Shown here in pieces: positions 18,165 to 27,105 of a stretch of 64,000 nucleotides of DNA. The translations under genes and the position numbers were made by a program. This stretch comes from Allohahella marinimesophila (GTDB lineage Bacteria; Pseudomonadota; Gammaproteobacteria; Pseudomonadales; Oleiphilaceae). The first letter of the stretch is position 1. Every line of letters begins with the position of its first letter. The stretch is from positions 186,001 to 250,000 of the forward strand of contig NZ_BAABBO010000009.1 of the NCBI RefSeq assembly GCF_039538005.1. The letters are read 5' to 3'. The notes below the pieces were generated by a model. The model ran no database searches. It saw only the letters and a list, made by a program, of their open reading frames with translations, and had not been told where the DNA came from.

Positions 18165-19091
18165 TTAAGCGAAGCCGACGAAGGTAAATAGCCACTGGGC
18201 CAGGGGAATTGTCACCATACCCAGCAGCGTTTGCACACTGATGATTTGCGCCATGGTGCCAGATGCGCCGCCGAGCTGGCGGGAGAGTATGTAAGACGAG
18301 GTGGCGGTGGGCAGCGCGCCGAGAATCAGGAACACCAGCAAGGTCTGCTGATCGTCGATAAAGATGGCAGCGGAGGCTACGAATACCATCGGAAATACCA
18401 GAAGCTTGAAGGCACTGCTGATCAGGATGGGGCTGCTGTCAGCTCGCAGACCGGTCAGCTTCAACGCGGCACCGACACACAACAGTCCGAACGGCAGCGC
18501 CATATCACCGATCAGTCTCATGGCCGATTCGATCGGCTGCGTCAGGTTCACTTCCAGACCATTGAAGACCACACCCAGTACACTACCGATAATTAGCGGA
18601 TTTGAGGCGATAGCCTTGAAAACTGCTTTCGGATTCACCGAACTGGCGTTGGCGTAAAACGAAAAGCAGAGAATACACAGGATGTTCAGCAGTGGAATCA
18701 TGATCGCCATGGCGAGCGCGGCAATTGCTACTGCACTATCGCCGTAGAGCACCTGCACGGCCGCGAGGCCGATATAGGAATTGAATCGGATGCCGCCCTG
18801 GTACACCGAAGTGAACATCGGGCCTGACCACTTGAAGATGCGATTGAGCAGCCAGAGCAAAAAGGTGGCCACTGCGAGCCCGACGAGGACCGGCGGAACG
18901 AGCTTGAGCAGGCTGACACCCTGAGGGTCCGCATGCATCAGCTTGTCGATGAGCATGAGCGGGAACAGGAAATAGTAGAGAAAGCGCTCTGCCGGATCCC
19001 AGAAACTGTCGCCGGGAAATTGATAACGACGCAGGCCGTAGCCCACGAGAATCAGCAGGAAGACCGGCAGCAGACCAGCGGAAGCTGCCAT
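18165..19091 (-). CDS. AEC family transporter (auxin efflux carrier type)
   Basis: A 308-residue membrane protein with ten helices in two halves. Markers are LPVFLLILVGYGLRR at the start and the NPLIIGSVLGVVFNG segment in the middle. Start ATG 19091 overlaps the queE stop by one base, so the two are coupled. Bacterial AEC proteins export or import carboxylates such as malate. A direct link to queuosine synthesis is not known, though co-expression is implied. Confidence 0.83.
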   Translation of the reverse strand: MAASAGLLPVFLLILVGYGLRRYQFPGDSFWDPAERFLYYFLFPLMLIDKLMHADPQGVSLLKLVPPVLVGLAVATFLLWLLNRIFKWSGPMFTSVYQGGIRFNSYIGLAAVQVLYGDSAVAIAALAMAIMIPLLNILCILCFSFYANASSVNPKAVFKAIASNPLIIGSVLGVVFNGLEVNLTQPIESAMRLIGDMALPFGLLCVGAALKLTGLRADSSPILISSAFKLLVFPMVFVASAAIFIDDQQTLLVFLILGALPTATSSYILSRQLGGASGTMAQIISVQTLLGMVTIPLAQWLFTFVGFA

Positions 19092-19798
19092 CAGTCGATG
19101 CCGAGGTATTTGTGCGTCTGCAGGGAGAGTTTCCAAGGCGGATTCGACATACAGTATTCAACGCACTCGGCCGTGTGATTGGTGATGCGTTGACTAGTCG
19201 CGATCAGGCTTGCATTGCGCAACGCAGCGAGCTCCTCCTGAGTACCGGGCTGCGTCAGATACCGATCATCCCGGGGCGAGAGGTAATAGTGGTCCGCCTG
19301 GATGTGGACGCAATCTTCCGGGGAGAGATCGGCCTGCGGATAGACGAACTTGAGCTCATCGCAACTGTCGATCACGACTGTGGACCGCCCTTTGGGGCTC
19401 ACACAGAGCCAGTCGATGCCAGCTGGTGCCAGCAGCGTACCGTTGGTTTCGACGGCAATCTCGAAGCCGCAATCGTGTAGTGCGGCCACCAGGGCGTCGT
19501 CGAGCTGCAGGAATGGCTCGCCGCCGGTGCAGACGATGAAAGCAGGCCGAAAATCGGAGGGCCAGAGTGCAATGAGATGATCGGCCAATGCACCAGCGTC
19601 CGCGAAAGTGCCACCGTTCTGCCCATCGACACCGACGAAATCCGTGTCGCAGAAATTGCAGACAGCTGACGCCCTGTCAGCCTCGCGGCCGTTCCACAGA
19701 TTGCATTTGCTGAAGCGACAGAACACGGCAGGGCGGCCCTGGTTGGCACCCTCCCCCTGGAGCGTATAGAACGCTTCCTTGACTCGATAGGCCGACAA
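19091..19798 (-). CDS. queE: 7-carboxy-7-deazaguanine synthase QueE
   Basis: A radical-SAM enzyme of about 235 residues converting 6-carboxytetrahydropterin to CDG in queuosine/preQ0 synthesis. Seen are VKEAFYTLQGEGA, the variant cluster motif Cys-X14-Cys-X2-Cys (CNLWNG through CNFC), CTGGEPFLQ and VETNGT. TTG 19798 is taken as start because AGGAGG stands 12 bases upstream and it begins the family-typical SAYRVKEAF. ATG 19831 is in frame but lies in queC without a Shine-Dalgarno. It directly follows queC. Confidence 0.9.
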   Translation of the reverse strand: MSAYRVKEAFYTLQGEGANQGRPAVFCRFSKCNLWNGREADRASAVCNFCDTDFVGVDGQNGGTFADAGALADHLIALWPSDFRPAFIVCTGGEPFLQLDDALVAALHDCGFEIAVETNGTLLAPAGIDWLCVSPKGRSTVVIDSCDELKFVYPQADLSPEDCVHIQADHYYLSPRDDRYLTQPGTQEELAALRNASLIATSQRITNHTAECVEYCMSNPPWKLSLQTHKYLGID

Positions 19799-19799
19799 C

Positions 19800-20591
19800 T
19801 TAAGTGCTTGCCTCCTTATCTGTTCCTGCATCAGGTGGAATATCAGGTCGCTCGATACCCGGTTCATAGGGCAAGGGGTCAACCACGCCATTTTCTGCAA
19901 AGGCTTCGAGGCGCTCGACGCATGAGCCACATTTTCCACAAGCCTTTTCACGTCCGTTGTAGCAGGTCCAGGTCTTGCTGTAATCCAGTCCCATGGCGAG
20001 GCCTCTGGCGAGAATGCCGATCTTGTCGACATCCACGAAGGGCGCTTCCACCCGCACCGGCTCGTAGTTCGCGACCATGCTCACGGCGTTCATACGGTCC
20101 AGAAACTCTGGCCTGCAGTCGGGATAGATGGCATGATCTCCTCCATGAGCCCCGAAATATACGGCCTCGGCCTTGATGGAGACAGCATAGCCGATCGCCA
20201 GTGACAGCAGAATCATGTTGCGATTCGGTACCACGGTCGACTTCATTGACTCAGATTCGTAATGACCTTCTGGTACATCTATCGCGTCGGTCAGTGAAGA
20301 TCCCGCCAGCAGACTGTTTACCGCAGTGATATCGATGATCCTGTGCGGGATGCCCAGGGCCTGGCAGACTTCAGCTGCGTAGACGAGCTCTTTCTTGTGC
20401 CTTTGTCCATAATCGAAGGACAAGGCATGCACCAGATTCCGCTGCGACGCTCCGCCTGCCTGACTTTCCGCGGTCTCGGCGACCTGCTGCAGAAGACTGT
20501 GCAGAAGCGTGTAGGAATCCATGCCACCGGAAAAGATGACTACACTTGGGGAATCACCGGACGGTGCATTGGTAACTGAACTTGTAGACAT
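19800..20591 (-). CDS. queC: 7-cyano-7-deazaguanine synthase QueC
   Basis: A 263-residue ATP-dependent enzyme that turns CDG into preQ0. The PP-loop is VVIFSGGMDSYTLLHSLL, then SFDYGQRHKKE and PNRNMILLSLA. The zinc site is in CYNGREKACGKCGSC. The start ATG 20591 excludes a long basic extension that reads back over the divergent exonuclease gene. queC, queE and the AEC gene appear to form one operon. Confidence 0.93.
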   Translation of the reverse strand: MSTSSVTNAPSGDSPSVVIFSGGMDSYTLLHSLLQQVAETAESQAGGASQRNLVHALSFDYGQRHKKELVYAAEVCQALGIPHRIIDITAVNSLLAGSSLTDAIDVPEGHYESESMKSTVVPNRNMILLSLAIGYAVSIKAEAVYFGAHGGDHAIYPDCRPEFLDRMNAVSMVANYEPVRVEAPFVDVDKIGILARGLAMGLDYSKTWTCYNGREKACGKCGSCVERLEAFAENGVVDPLPYEPGIERPDIPPDAGTDKEAST

Positions 20592-20687
20592 GACGGTGCG
20601 GGATCTCCATGGCTGAGACGGCACTTTACTGGATCTGAAAACGAGAGGCGACCGCTTTATGGCGCTGACAACAGGCGCGGAGACGCT

Positions 20688-21200
20688 GTGACATCCGAAC
20701 TGGCTTTCATCGACTTCGAAGCGTCGAGCAAGGATCTTATCTCGAGCTATCCGGTCGAAGTGGGCTATTGCCTGCAGACTGGCGAGTCCCATGGCTGGCT
20801 GATCCAGCCTGCGGCCCTGTGGAGCGACTGGTCCGAAGAAGCCGCCGATATTCATGGTATCACCCGCGAGCGGCTGATGGATGAGGGCGTGGAGGCAAAG
20901 ACGGTGGCTGGTTACCTCAACGAAGTACTGCCATCCCGAGTGTACTGCGATGCGCTCAGCTTCGATTCGTTCTGGCTACATCGCCTGTTTCGCGCCGCTC
21001 ACGTGCGCGCGAATTTTACACTGGAATCGATTGGCAGCCTGCTGCCGCCCGACCTGCTCGACCGATGGTCAGAAACCCGTGACTCGGTGTTTATCGAACA
21101 GGGGCTGGCTCGCCATCGCGCTGCTTCGGACGCCCGCGTACTCTACCTGACCTGGCTTCGCCTGACCGGCGGGCCAAACGGCCACCGCCAAGAGCTGTAG
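20688..21200 (+). CDS. DEDDh-type 3'-5' exonuclease-like protein
   Basis: A 170-residue protein starting at GTG 20688 with GGAG five bases before. Exonuclease motifs are complete: ExoI FIDFEASS (DxE), ExoII YCDALSFDSFWLHRL, and ExoIII HRAASDA (HxAxxD). It resembles small RNase T/DNA polymerase epsilon-type nucleases; the natural substrate (RNA or DNA) is unknown. It is divergent from queC. Confidence 0.82.
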   Translation: MTSELAFIDFEASSKDLISSYPVEVGYCLQTGESHGWLIQPAALWSDWSEEAADIHGITRERLMDEGVEAKTVAGYLNEVLPSRVYCDALSFDSFWLHRLFRAAHVRANFTLESIGSLLPPDLLDRWSETRDSVFIEQGLARHRAASDARVLYLTWLRLTGGPNGHRQEL

Positions 21201-21207
21201 CCCGCCG

Positions 21208-22140
21208 CTAGGCCAGTCCTGCCGTCAGTTTCAGAATCTGCTCCCTCAACCACACATGCGCCCTGTCGTGCTCCACTCGGCGATGCCAGTAAAGGTACAG
21301 CTCCAGCGGGGGAAACTGCATCGGAAAAGGCCGTACCACGACGCGCCCCCCCATCGGCGCCACCAATGCGTCGGCCAACCGACGTGGCGCACAAACGATG
21401 AAGCTGGTAATGGCCACCGTCTGGATAGCCGCCAGATAGTTCGACGTCCGCAGCGCGATTTCGCGCCGCAGCCCATGCCGCGCCAGCTGGGTGTCTTCGA
21501 AGCCGGCACCATGCTCGCGCGATGACACCATGACGTGCCTGTATTTCAACACCCCTGACAACTCCCAGTCCTCTTCCAATAAAGGATGTGTTGCGCTGAG
21601 CACACACACCCAGTCGTCGGTAAGCAGCTCGACGTGCTGGATCTGGTCGTCGTGCGGCAGCAGGATGTCGGCTGCAAGGTCGATCCGACCACTGCGTAAA
21701 TCGTGCAGTACCTGTTCGCGCGGCGTTCGCATGCTGGCGAAGCTGGCTTTCGGTGCCAGCCGGCTGCAGATGGCAATGAGCTCCGGTAGCACCAGCCCTT
21801 CGAAACTGTCGCGTACACAGAGGCGAAAACGCGTGGTCAATCCCTTGAGATCCAGGCCCTCCTGCTGCGTACAGGCGACGATCCCCTGCTGGATCTGCAC
21901 CAGCGACTGCCTGATAGGACCTATCAGCTGCTCAGCGGCCGGCGTCGGTGACATGCTGCGACCACTGCGCTGGAACAGTTCATCGCCGAGTTGCTCGCGC
22001 AGCCTGTTCAGCGCGTGACTGATCGCCGACTGCGACAGATGCAAGGTATTCGCGGCCGCAGTGATACTGCCCTCGGAATAAATCGCCACGAAGACCGTGA
22101 GTAGATTGAGATCGAATCGATCAATATTCGTTTTGTTCAT
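21208..22140 (-). CDS. LysR family transcriptional regulator
   Basis: A 310-residue regulator. The N-terminal winged helix is classical (LLTVFVAIYSEGSITAAANT, SQSAISHALNRLREQLGDELF), followed by a type 2 periplasmic-binding-like effector domain (about 95-300). It is divergent from the acyl-CoA dehydrogenase operon, so it most likely controls that operon and itself in response to an acyl or aromatic metabolite. Confidence 0.93.
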   Translation of the reverse strand: MNKTNIDRFDLNLLTVFVAIYSEGSITAAANTLHLSQSAISHALNRLREQLGDELFQRSGRSMSPTPAAEQLIGPIRQSLVQIQQGIVACTQQEGLDLKGLTTRFRLCVRDSFEGLVLPELIAICSRLAPKASFASMRTPREQVLHDLRSGRIDLAADILLPHDDQIQHVELLTDDWVCVLSATHPLLEEDWELSGVLKYRHVMVSSREHGAGFEDTQLARHGLRREIALRTSNYLAAIQTVAITSFIVCAPRRLADALVAPMGGRVVVRPFPMQFPPLELYLYWHRRVEHDRAHVWLREQILKLTAGLA

Positions 22141-22153
22141 ACCACCTATTATA

Positions 22154-22181
22154 ACTATTCATTTGCTTCATCATCAATAGT
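22154..22181. promoter_or_regulatory. Inverted repeat in the LysR/acyl-CoA dehydrogenase intergenic region
   Basis: ACTATT (22154-22159) and AATAGT (22176-22181) are exact inverted copies separated by 16 bases. The site lies 13 bases upstream of the LysR start and about 50 bases upstream of the dehydrogenase start. LysR proteins bind dyads in such divergent gaps, so this is a candidate operator; the arm spacing is longer than the usual T-N11-A box. Confidence 0.35.
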
Positions 22182-22231
22182 CGCTTAGTTTTGGTTCATG
22201 TTTCCAGATGCACCAGCGTGAGGCTCAGCAC

Positions 22232-23467
22232 ATGAACTTTTCTCACAACGAGACGACTACCGACTATCTCAAGCGCGTTCGCCAATTCATGAAGGAAAAG
22301 GTTATTCCTGCAGAGAAGGCCTATTTCGAGCACCTGGAGCAGCCAGGTCAGAAGTGGACACAGCCACCGATCATGGAAGAGCTGAAGGCGGAAGCCAAAG
22401 CGGCCGGCTTGTGGAACCTGTTTCTGCCTGAGAAGGAATACGGCGTGGGTCTGACCAACCTCGAATATGCACCGCTGGCTGAAGCCATGGGTCACTCCTT
22501 CATCGGTCCTGAAGTCTTCAACTGTAGCGCGCCCGATACCGGCAACATGGAAGTGCTGGTGCGTTATGGCTCTGAGGAACAGAAGAAGCAGTGGCTCGAG
22601 CCGCTGCTGGCCGGTGAGATCCGCTCGGCCTTCGCCATGACCGAGCCTGACGTTGCCTCCTCGGATGCGACCAACATGGAAAGCACCATCAAGGCAGACG
22701 GCGATGACGTCATTCTCAACGGCAAGAAATGGTGGACTTCAAACGCAGGTCACCCGAACTGTCAGTTCTTCATCTTCATGGGTTTGAGTAATCCTGAAAA
22801 TGGTCGCCATCAGCAGCACTCCATGGTCATCGTGCCACGCGATACGAAGGGTGTGGATGTCGTCCGCATGCTACATGTCTTCAACAACCAGGATGAGCCC
22901 TACGGTCACGGCGAAGTGCATTTCAATAATGTGCGCGTACCGAAAGAGAACGTCATCGCCGGCCTTGGCCGTGGATTCGAAATTGCCCAGGGACGCCTTG
23001 GCCCAGGTCGTATCCACCACTGTATGCGTGCCATCGGTGCTTCCGAACGTGCTTTGACGCTGCTGTGCGAACGTGCGACGAAGCGTGTTGCTTTCGGCAA
23101 GCCCCTGGCCAGCCTCGGCGGTAACCGCGACATCATCGCGAATTCGCGCATCGATATCGAAATGGCCCGTCTGCTCACACTGCAGGCCGCGTACAAGATC
23201 GATACCCAGACCGTATTTGGCGCCATGAGCGATATTGCGCAGATCAAGGTCGTGGCCCCGAATGTACTGCAGCGCATCGTCGATGCCGCCATGCAGATTC
23301 ACGGCGGCGCTGGCCTGAGCAACGACTTCCCGCTCACTGCCCTGTTTGGTTACGCCCGCGTACTGCGCCTGGCCGATGGCCCGGATGAAGTGCACCGCGG
23401 CATGATTGCCAAGTTTGAGCTGAAGAAGTATGCCCAGAACGACAAGTCCAACGCAGAGAAGAGGTAA
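22232..23467 (+). CDS. Acyl-CoA dehydrogenase (ACAD10/11-like)
   Basis: A 411-residue FAD enzyme, first gene of the operon. Visible are FAMTEPDVASSDATN, WWTSNAGHPNCQF, GRIHHCMRAIGASERAL, AFGKPLASLGGNRD, and the C-terminal QIHGGAGLSNDFPL with the catalytic-base region DGPDEVHR. It oxidises the alpha-beta bond of an acyl-CoA; the ACAD10/11-like branch favours long-chain or hydroxylated acyl-CoAs, an inference here. ATG 22232 is chosen for its GAGG; an ATG eight codons earlier is possible. Confidence 0.9.
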   Translation: MNFSHNETTTDYLKRVRQFMKEKVIPAEKAYFEHLEQPGQKWTQPPIMEELKAEAKAAGLWNLFLPEKEYGVGLTNLEYAPLAEAMGHSFIGPEVFNCSAPDTGNMEVLVRYGSEEQKKQWLEPLLAGEIRSAFAMTEPDVASSDATNMESTIKADGDDVILNGKKWWTSNAGHPNCQFFIFMGLSNPENGRHQQHSMVIVPRDTKGVDVVRMLHVFNNQDEPYGHGEVHFNNVRVPKENVIAGLGRGFEIAQGRLGPGRIHHCMRAIGASERALTLLCERATKRVAFGKPLASLGGNRDIIANSRIDIEMARLLTLQAAYKIDTQTVFGAMSDIAQIKVVAPNVLQRIVDAAMQIHGGAGLSNDFPLTALFGYARVLRLADGPDEVHRGMIAKFELKKYAQNDKSNAEKR

Positions 23468-23471
23468 GCCC

Positions 23472-24332
23472 ATGGCCATACAACGTTTCCCGGAACAACG
23501 AGTTGCCATCACAGGTGGCGCTACCGGTCTTGGCCTGGCGCTCGCCAAGCAGTTCCTGCATGAAGGCTGGAGTGTCGCGATTGCTGACATCCAGGATGAG
23601 AAGGGTCAGGCCGAAATCGAACTGCTGGGCCTGCCGGAATCGCGCCTCTTCTTCACCAAGGTTGACGTGACCAAGGAAGCCCAGCTGAAGAAATGGCGTG
23701 ACGACATCGTCAAGCGCTGGGGCGGCGTCGATATCATCATCAACAATGCAGGTGTCGCCACACATGGCGCCATCGATGAAGCGCCGCTGAGCGACTGGGA
23801 GTGGGTGCTCGATATCAACCTGATGGGTGTCGTTCGCGGCTGCCGTGTTTTTACCCCGCTGTTCAAGAAACAGCGTTCAGGTCACATCGTCAATATCGCC
23901 TCCATGGCAGGCTTGATTCATGCGCCGGAAATGGGCTCGTATAATGCCGCAAAAGCTGGCGTCGTTGCGCTGTCTGAAACGCTCGAAGGCGAGCTGTTCT
24001 CTTACGGCATCGGTGTCAGCGTCGTCTGCCCTGGCTTCTTCCAGACTGACCTTGGCAAGACCCTGCGCTCGCCAGATCCAAAAGCGAAGGACATGGTTCA
24101 GCGCTTGTTCGAGACCTCGAAGATCGATGCGGATGGCGTGGCGAAGCGTGTCTACAGCGGTATCAACGACAAGGACTTCTATGTGCTGCCGCACAAGAGT
24201 TATCACCTGATCTGGATGCTGAAGCGCTACCTGCCTGCCATGTACATGCGCAGCCTGCATGTGACTGGTCGCAAGATACTGCAGAAGAAGCGCGACTGGC
24301 AGGCGAGCCTGGCTACCTTGACACAGCCCTGA
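23472..24332 (+). CDS. SDR family oxidoreductase
   Basis: A 286-residue classical short-chain dehydrogenase. The Rossmann motif is ITGGATGLGLALAKQ, with NNAGVA, the catalytic Ser in IASMAGL and YNAAK for Tyr/Lys. Start ATG 23472 lies four bases after the dehydrogenase stop with GAGG in front. It should oxidise or reduce a hydroxyl/keto acyl intermediate in the same pathway. Confidence 0.9.
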   Translation: MAIQRFPEQRVAITGGATGLGLALAKQFLHEGWSVAIADIQDEKGQAEIELLGLPESRLFFTKVDVTKEAQLKKWRDDIVKRWGGVDIIINNAGVATHGAIDEAPLSDWEWVLDINLMGVVRGCRVFTPLFKKQRSGHIVNIASMAGLIHAPEMGSYNAAKAGVVALSETLEGELFSYGIGVSVVCPGFFQTDLGKTLRSPDPKAKDMVQRLFETSKIDADGVAKRVYSGINDKDFYVLPHKSYHLIWMLKRYLPAMYMRSLHVTGRKILQKKRDWQASLATLTQP

Positions 24333-24395
24333 ACACTCGAGCCTGAGCAGACAACCCTGATCAACACTGACGACGTTTGAACAAGAGAACAGACC

Positions 24396-25502
24396 ATGAG
24401 CCTGAAAGACCAGTCGATCGAGATTCGTGAAGGTGAGCAGTTCGACAATGCTGCCGTAGAGCGCTATCTGCGAGCCAATATCGGCGATCTGCCACCCCAC
24501 ATGAGCGTTCGCCAGTTTCCGGGCGGCGCGTCCAACCTGACCTACCTGCTCAGCTTTACCGACAGTGCAAACGATGCGCCTGGCCGGCAGAGCAAGCAGT
24601 TCGTACTTCGACGTCCGCCCACAGGCAAGAAAGCCAAATCAGCGCACGACATGAAACGCGAGTACACGGTCATGAGCGCCCTGAACGGGCAATATCGGCT
24701 GGTCCCGAAGATGTATCTGTTTTGTGACGACGAGTCGCTGATCGGCGGTGAGTTCTATGTAATGGAGAAGCTCGAAGGCATCATCCTGCGCAACGAGCTG
24801 CCGACCGAACTGAGCACTGGCGAGCAGAAGCTGTCGCCAGATGATCTTCGTCAGCTGTGCATGAACATGATTGATGGTCTGGTAGACCTGCACAAATTCA
24901 AGTGGCAGGACACCGCGCTGGCGAGCCTGAAAAAAGATGGCGATTATGTCGAGCGGCAGATCAGCGGCTGGAACGATCGCTTCGTCAAGGCAAGAACTCC
25001 AGACGTCCCAGAGTGCGACAAGGTGATGAAGTGGCTGGACGACAACAAGCCACAGCAGGTTGCCAGCTGTCTGATCCACAACGACTACCGCTTCGACAAC
25101 ATCGTGCTCGACGAAAAGAACCCAATGCAGATCAACGGTGTGCTCGACTGGGAAATGGCGACGATTGGCGATCCGCTGATGGACCTCGGCAACAGTCTCG
25201 CCTACTGGGTGCAGGCCGATGACCCGCAACAGTTTCACATGATGCGCCGTCAGCCGAGCCACGCGCCCGGCATGATGACGCGAGACGAGCTGGTCGAGTA
25301 TTACCTCAAGCAGTCAGGCCATAGCGTCGACAACTTCACCTTCTATCGTGTGTATGGCCTGTTCAGGCTGGCGGTGATCATCCAGCAGATCTACTACCGC
25401 TTCTATCACGGACAGACCAAGGACAAGCGCTTCGCCGGTTTCGGTTTCGTGGTGAAGTTCATCGACGACTATCTGCAGAAGCAGATCAGCGAGCTCGGCT
25501 GA
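24396..25502 (+). CDS. Phosphotransferase family protein (APH-fold kinase, ACAD10/11 type)
   Basis: A 368-residue aminoglycoside-phosphotransferase-fold kinase. It has the glycine-rich FPGGASNLTYLL, the catalytic loop LIHNDYRFDNIVLD and the metal-binding VLDWEMATIGDPLMDL. In animals this domain is fused to acyl-CoA dehydrogenase (ACAD10/11) and phosphorylates 4-hydroxyacyl-CoAs so they can be dehydrated; here the two are separate genes in one operon. That role is an inference from homology and context. Confidence 0.88.
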   Translation: MSLKDQSIEIREGEQFDNAAVERYLRANIGDLPPHMSVRQFPGGASNLTYLLSFTDSANDAPGRQSKQFVLRRPPTGKKAKSAHDMKREYTVMSALNGQYRLVPKMYLFCDDESLIGGEFYVMEKLEGIILRNELPTELSTGEQKLSPDDLRQLCMNMIDGLVDLHKFKWQDTALASLKKDGDYVERQISGWNDRFVKARTPDVPECDKVMKWLDDNKPQQVASCLIHNDYRFDNIVLDEKNPMQINGVLDWEMATIGDPLMDLGNSLAYWVQADDPQQFHMMRRQPSHAPGMMTRDELVEYYLKQSGHSVDNFTFYRVYGLFRLAVIIQQIYYRFYHGQTKDKRFAGFGFVVKFIDDYLQKQISELG

Positions 25503-25503
25503 T

Positions 25504-26304
25504 ATGGCGGCGATTTATCTCATCCGGCACGGCCAGGCCAGCTTCCACTCGAGCAACTACGATCAGCTCTCGGACCTTGGCCAGCGCCAGGCCGGCTACG
25601 CTGGTGAACAACTGGCGCGAGAACTCGGCCCAGGGCGTGATCCTGGCGATGTGAGCTGGTTCTGCGGCACGCTGTCGCGGCAGATCGATACCGAACAGCG
25701 GGTTCGCGCCGGCTGCTTTCCGGATATGCCGAAGCAGCGGCTGTCGGAACAGGCTGAACCCGTTACCAACGCAGGCTTCAACGAATTCGATCACGAAGCC
25801 CTGCTGGCGCATTACCTGCAGCGGCTGAGACACAAACCGGAAGTCGAAGCGTTTCTGAACGCCATTGACCAGCGCACCCGGCTGTTTCAGCCGGCCTTCG
25901 CTCAGGTCGTGGATGCCTGGATTGCCGATGGTGATGTTGTGGAGGATGCGGCTGAGGCCTTCGAGACCTGGACGCAGTTCAAACAACGGATCGTGGATGC
26001 GTTTGAGTCGGCCGTCACCGCAGGCTGGGAACAGGCCAGGCAGAGCGGCAAGAAAGGCTCAGGCGATGTCTGCATCGTCAGCTCTGGCGGCCCGATTTCG
26101 CTCATGCTGCAGGCCATGTTGAACATGGACGATGTCAGTGCGCTCGATGCCAACTGGGTGCTCGCCAACGCCAGCATCACCAAACTGATTTACCGCAGCA
26201 ATCCCGAGCGCCCGCCCGAGCCGAATGAGCTCAGGCTGGCCTACTTCAACCATTACCATTACCTACAGACCACCGCAGAAGGCGACGCAGTCAGCTTTCG
26301 CTAA
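25504..26304 (+). CDS. Histidine phosphatase family protein
   Basis: A 266-residue protein with the N-terminal RHG signature (AIYLIRHGQASFHSSNYDQL) whose histidine would be phosphorylated. The second conserved histidine usually seen near the C-terminus is absent from the place expected: VSSGGPISLML stands there. It starts one base after the kinase stop, so co-translation is likely. It may remove a phosphate from an intermediate of the acyl pathway. Confidence 0.83.
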   Translation: MAAIYLIRHGQASFHSSNYDQLSDLGQRQAGYAGEQLARELGPGRDPGDVSWFCGTLSRQIDTEQRVRAGCFPDMPKQRLSEQAEPVTNAGFNEFDHEALLAHYLQRLRHKPEVEAFLNAIDQRTRLFQPAFAQVVDAWIADGDVVEDAAEAFETWTQFKQRIVDAFESAVTAGWEQARQSGKKGSGDVCIVSSGGPISLMLQAMLNMDDVSALDANWVLANASITKLIYRSNPERPPEPNELRLAYFNHYHYLQTTAEGDAVSFR

Positions 26305-26319
26305 CGAGGATACTTCCCT

Positions 26320-27105
26320 ATGTCACAGTCACTTCCTACAGCAGAAAACCTCTTCAAACTCGACGGTCAGGTCGCCCTCGTTACTGGCGCCAGCCGTGGC
26401 ATCGGTGAGCAAATCGCGCGCACGCTGGCAGCCTACGGCGCTCACGTGATCGTCAGCAGCCGCAAGATCGACACCTGCGAAGCTGTCGCCGCGAGCATCC
26501 GCGAAGCCGGTGGCAAGGCCGACGCCATTGCCTGTCACATCGGCGAAATGGACCAGATCAGCAGCCTGTTCGAAGAGATCAAGAGCAAGCACGGCAAGCT
26601 CGACATTCTCGTGAACAACGCCGCAGCGAATCCTTACTTCGGCCATGTGCTGGATACCGACCTTGGTGCTTTTCAGAAGACCGTAGACGTGAATATCCGC
26701 GGCTACTTCTTCATGTCAGTCGAAGCCGGCAAGATCATGCGCAAGCAGAAATCGGGTGTGATATTGAATATCGCTTCAGTGAACGGCGTGATCCCGGGTC
26801 ACTTCCAGGGCATCTACTCCATCACGAAGGCTGCAGTTATTTCGATGACCAAGACTTTCGCGAAGGAATGCGCAAGTGCTGGTATCAGGGTGAATGCGAT
26901 CCTGCCAGGCGGCACTGATACCAAGTTTGCCTCAGCCCTTACCACCAACGATCAGATACTGAAGCAGCTGCTCACGCACGTACCGATGAACCGTATTGCG
27001 GAGCCATCTGAAATGGCTGGTGCTGCGCTGTACCTGGTGAGCCCGGCTTCGTCCTATACGACGGGATCGATACTCGCTGTCGATGGCGGGTATCTGACGG
27101 CTTAA
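26320..27105 (+). CDS. SDR family oxidoreductase
   Basis: A 261-residue short-chain dehydrogenase with TGASRGIGEQIAR, NNAAANPY, IASVNGVIPG and YSITK, plus the ending ILAVDGGYLT typical of FabG-like enzymes. It is the last gene of the five-gene operon (15 bases after the phosphatase). Cofactor and substrate are undetermined. Confidence 0.9.
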   Translation: MSQSLPTAENLFKLDGQVALVTGASRGIGEQIARTLAAYGAHVIVSSRKIDTCEAVAASIREAGGKADAIACHIGEMDQISSLFEEIKSKHGKLDILVNNAAANPYFGHVLDTDLGAFQKTVDVNIRGYFFMSVEAGKIMRKQKSGVILNIASVNGVIPGHFQGIYSITKAAVISMTKTFAKECASAGIRVNAILPGGTDTKFASALTTNDQILKQLLTHVPMNRIAEPSEMAGAALYLVSPASSYTTGSILAVDGGYLTA

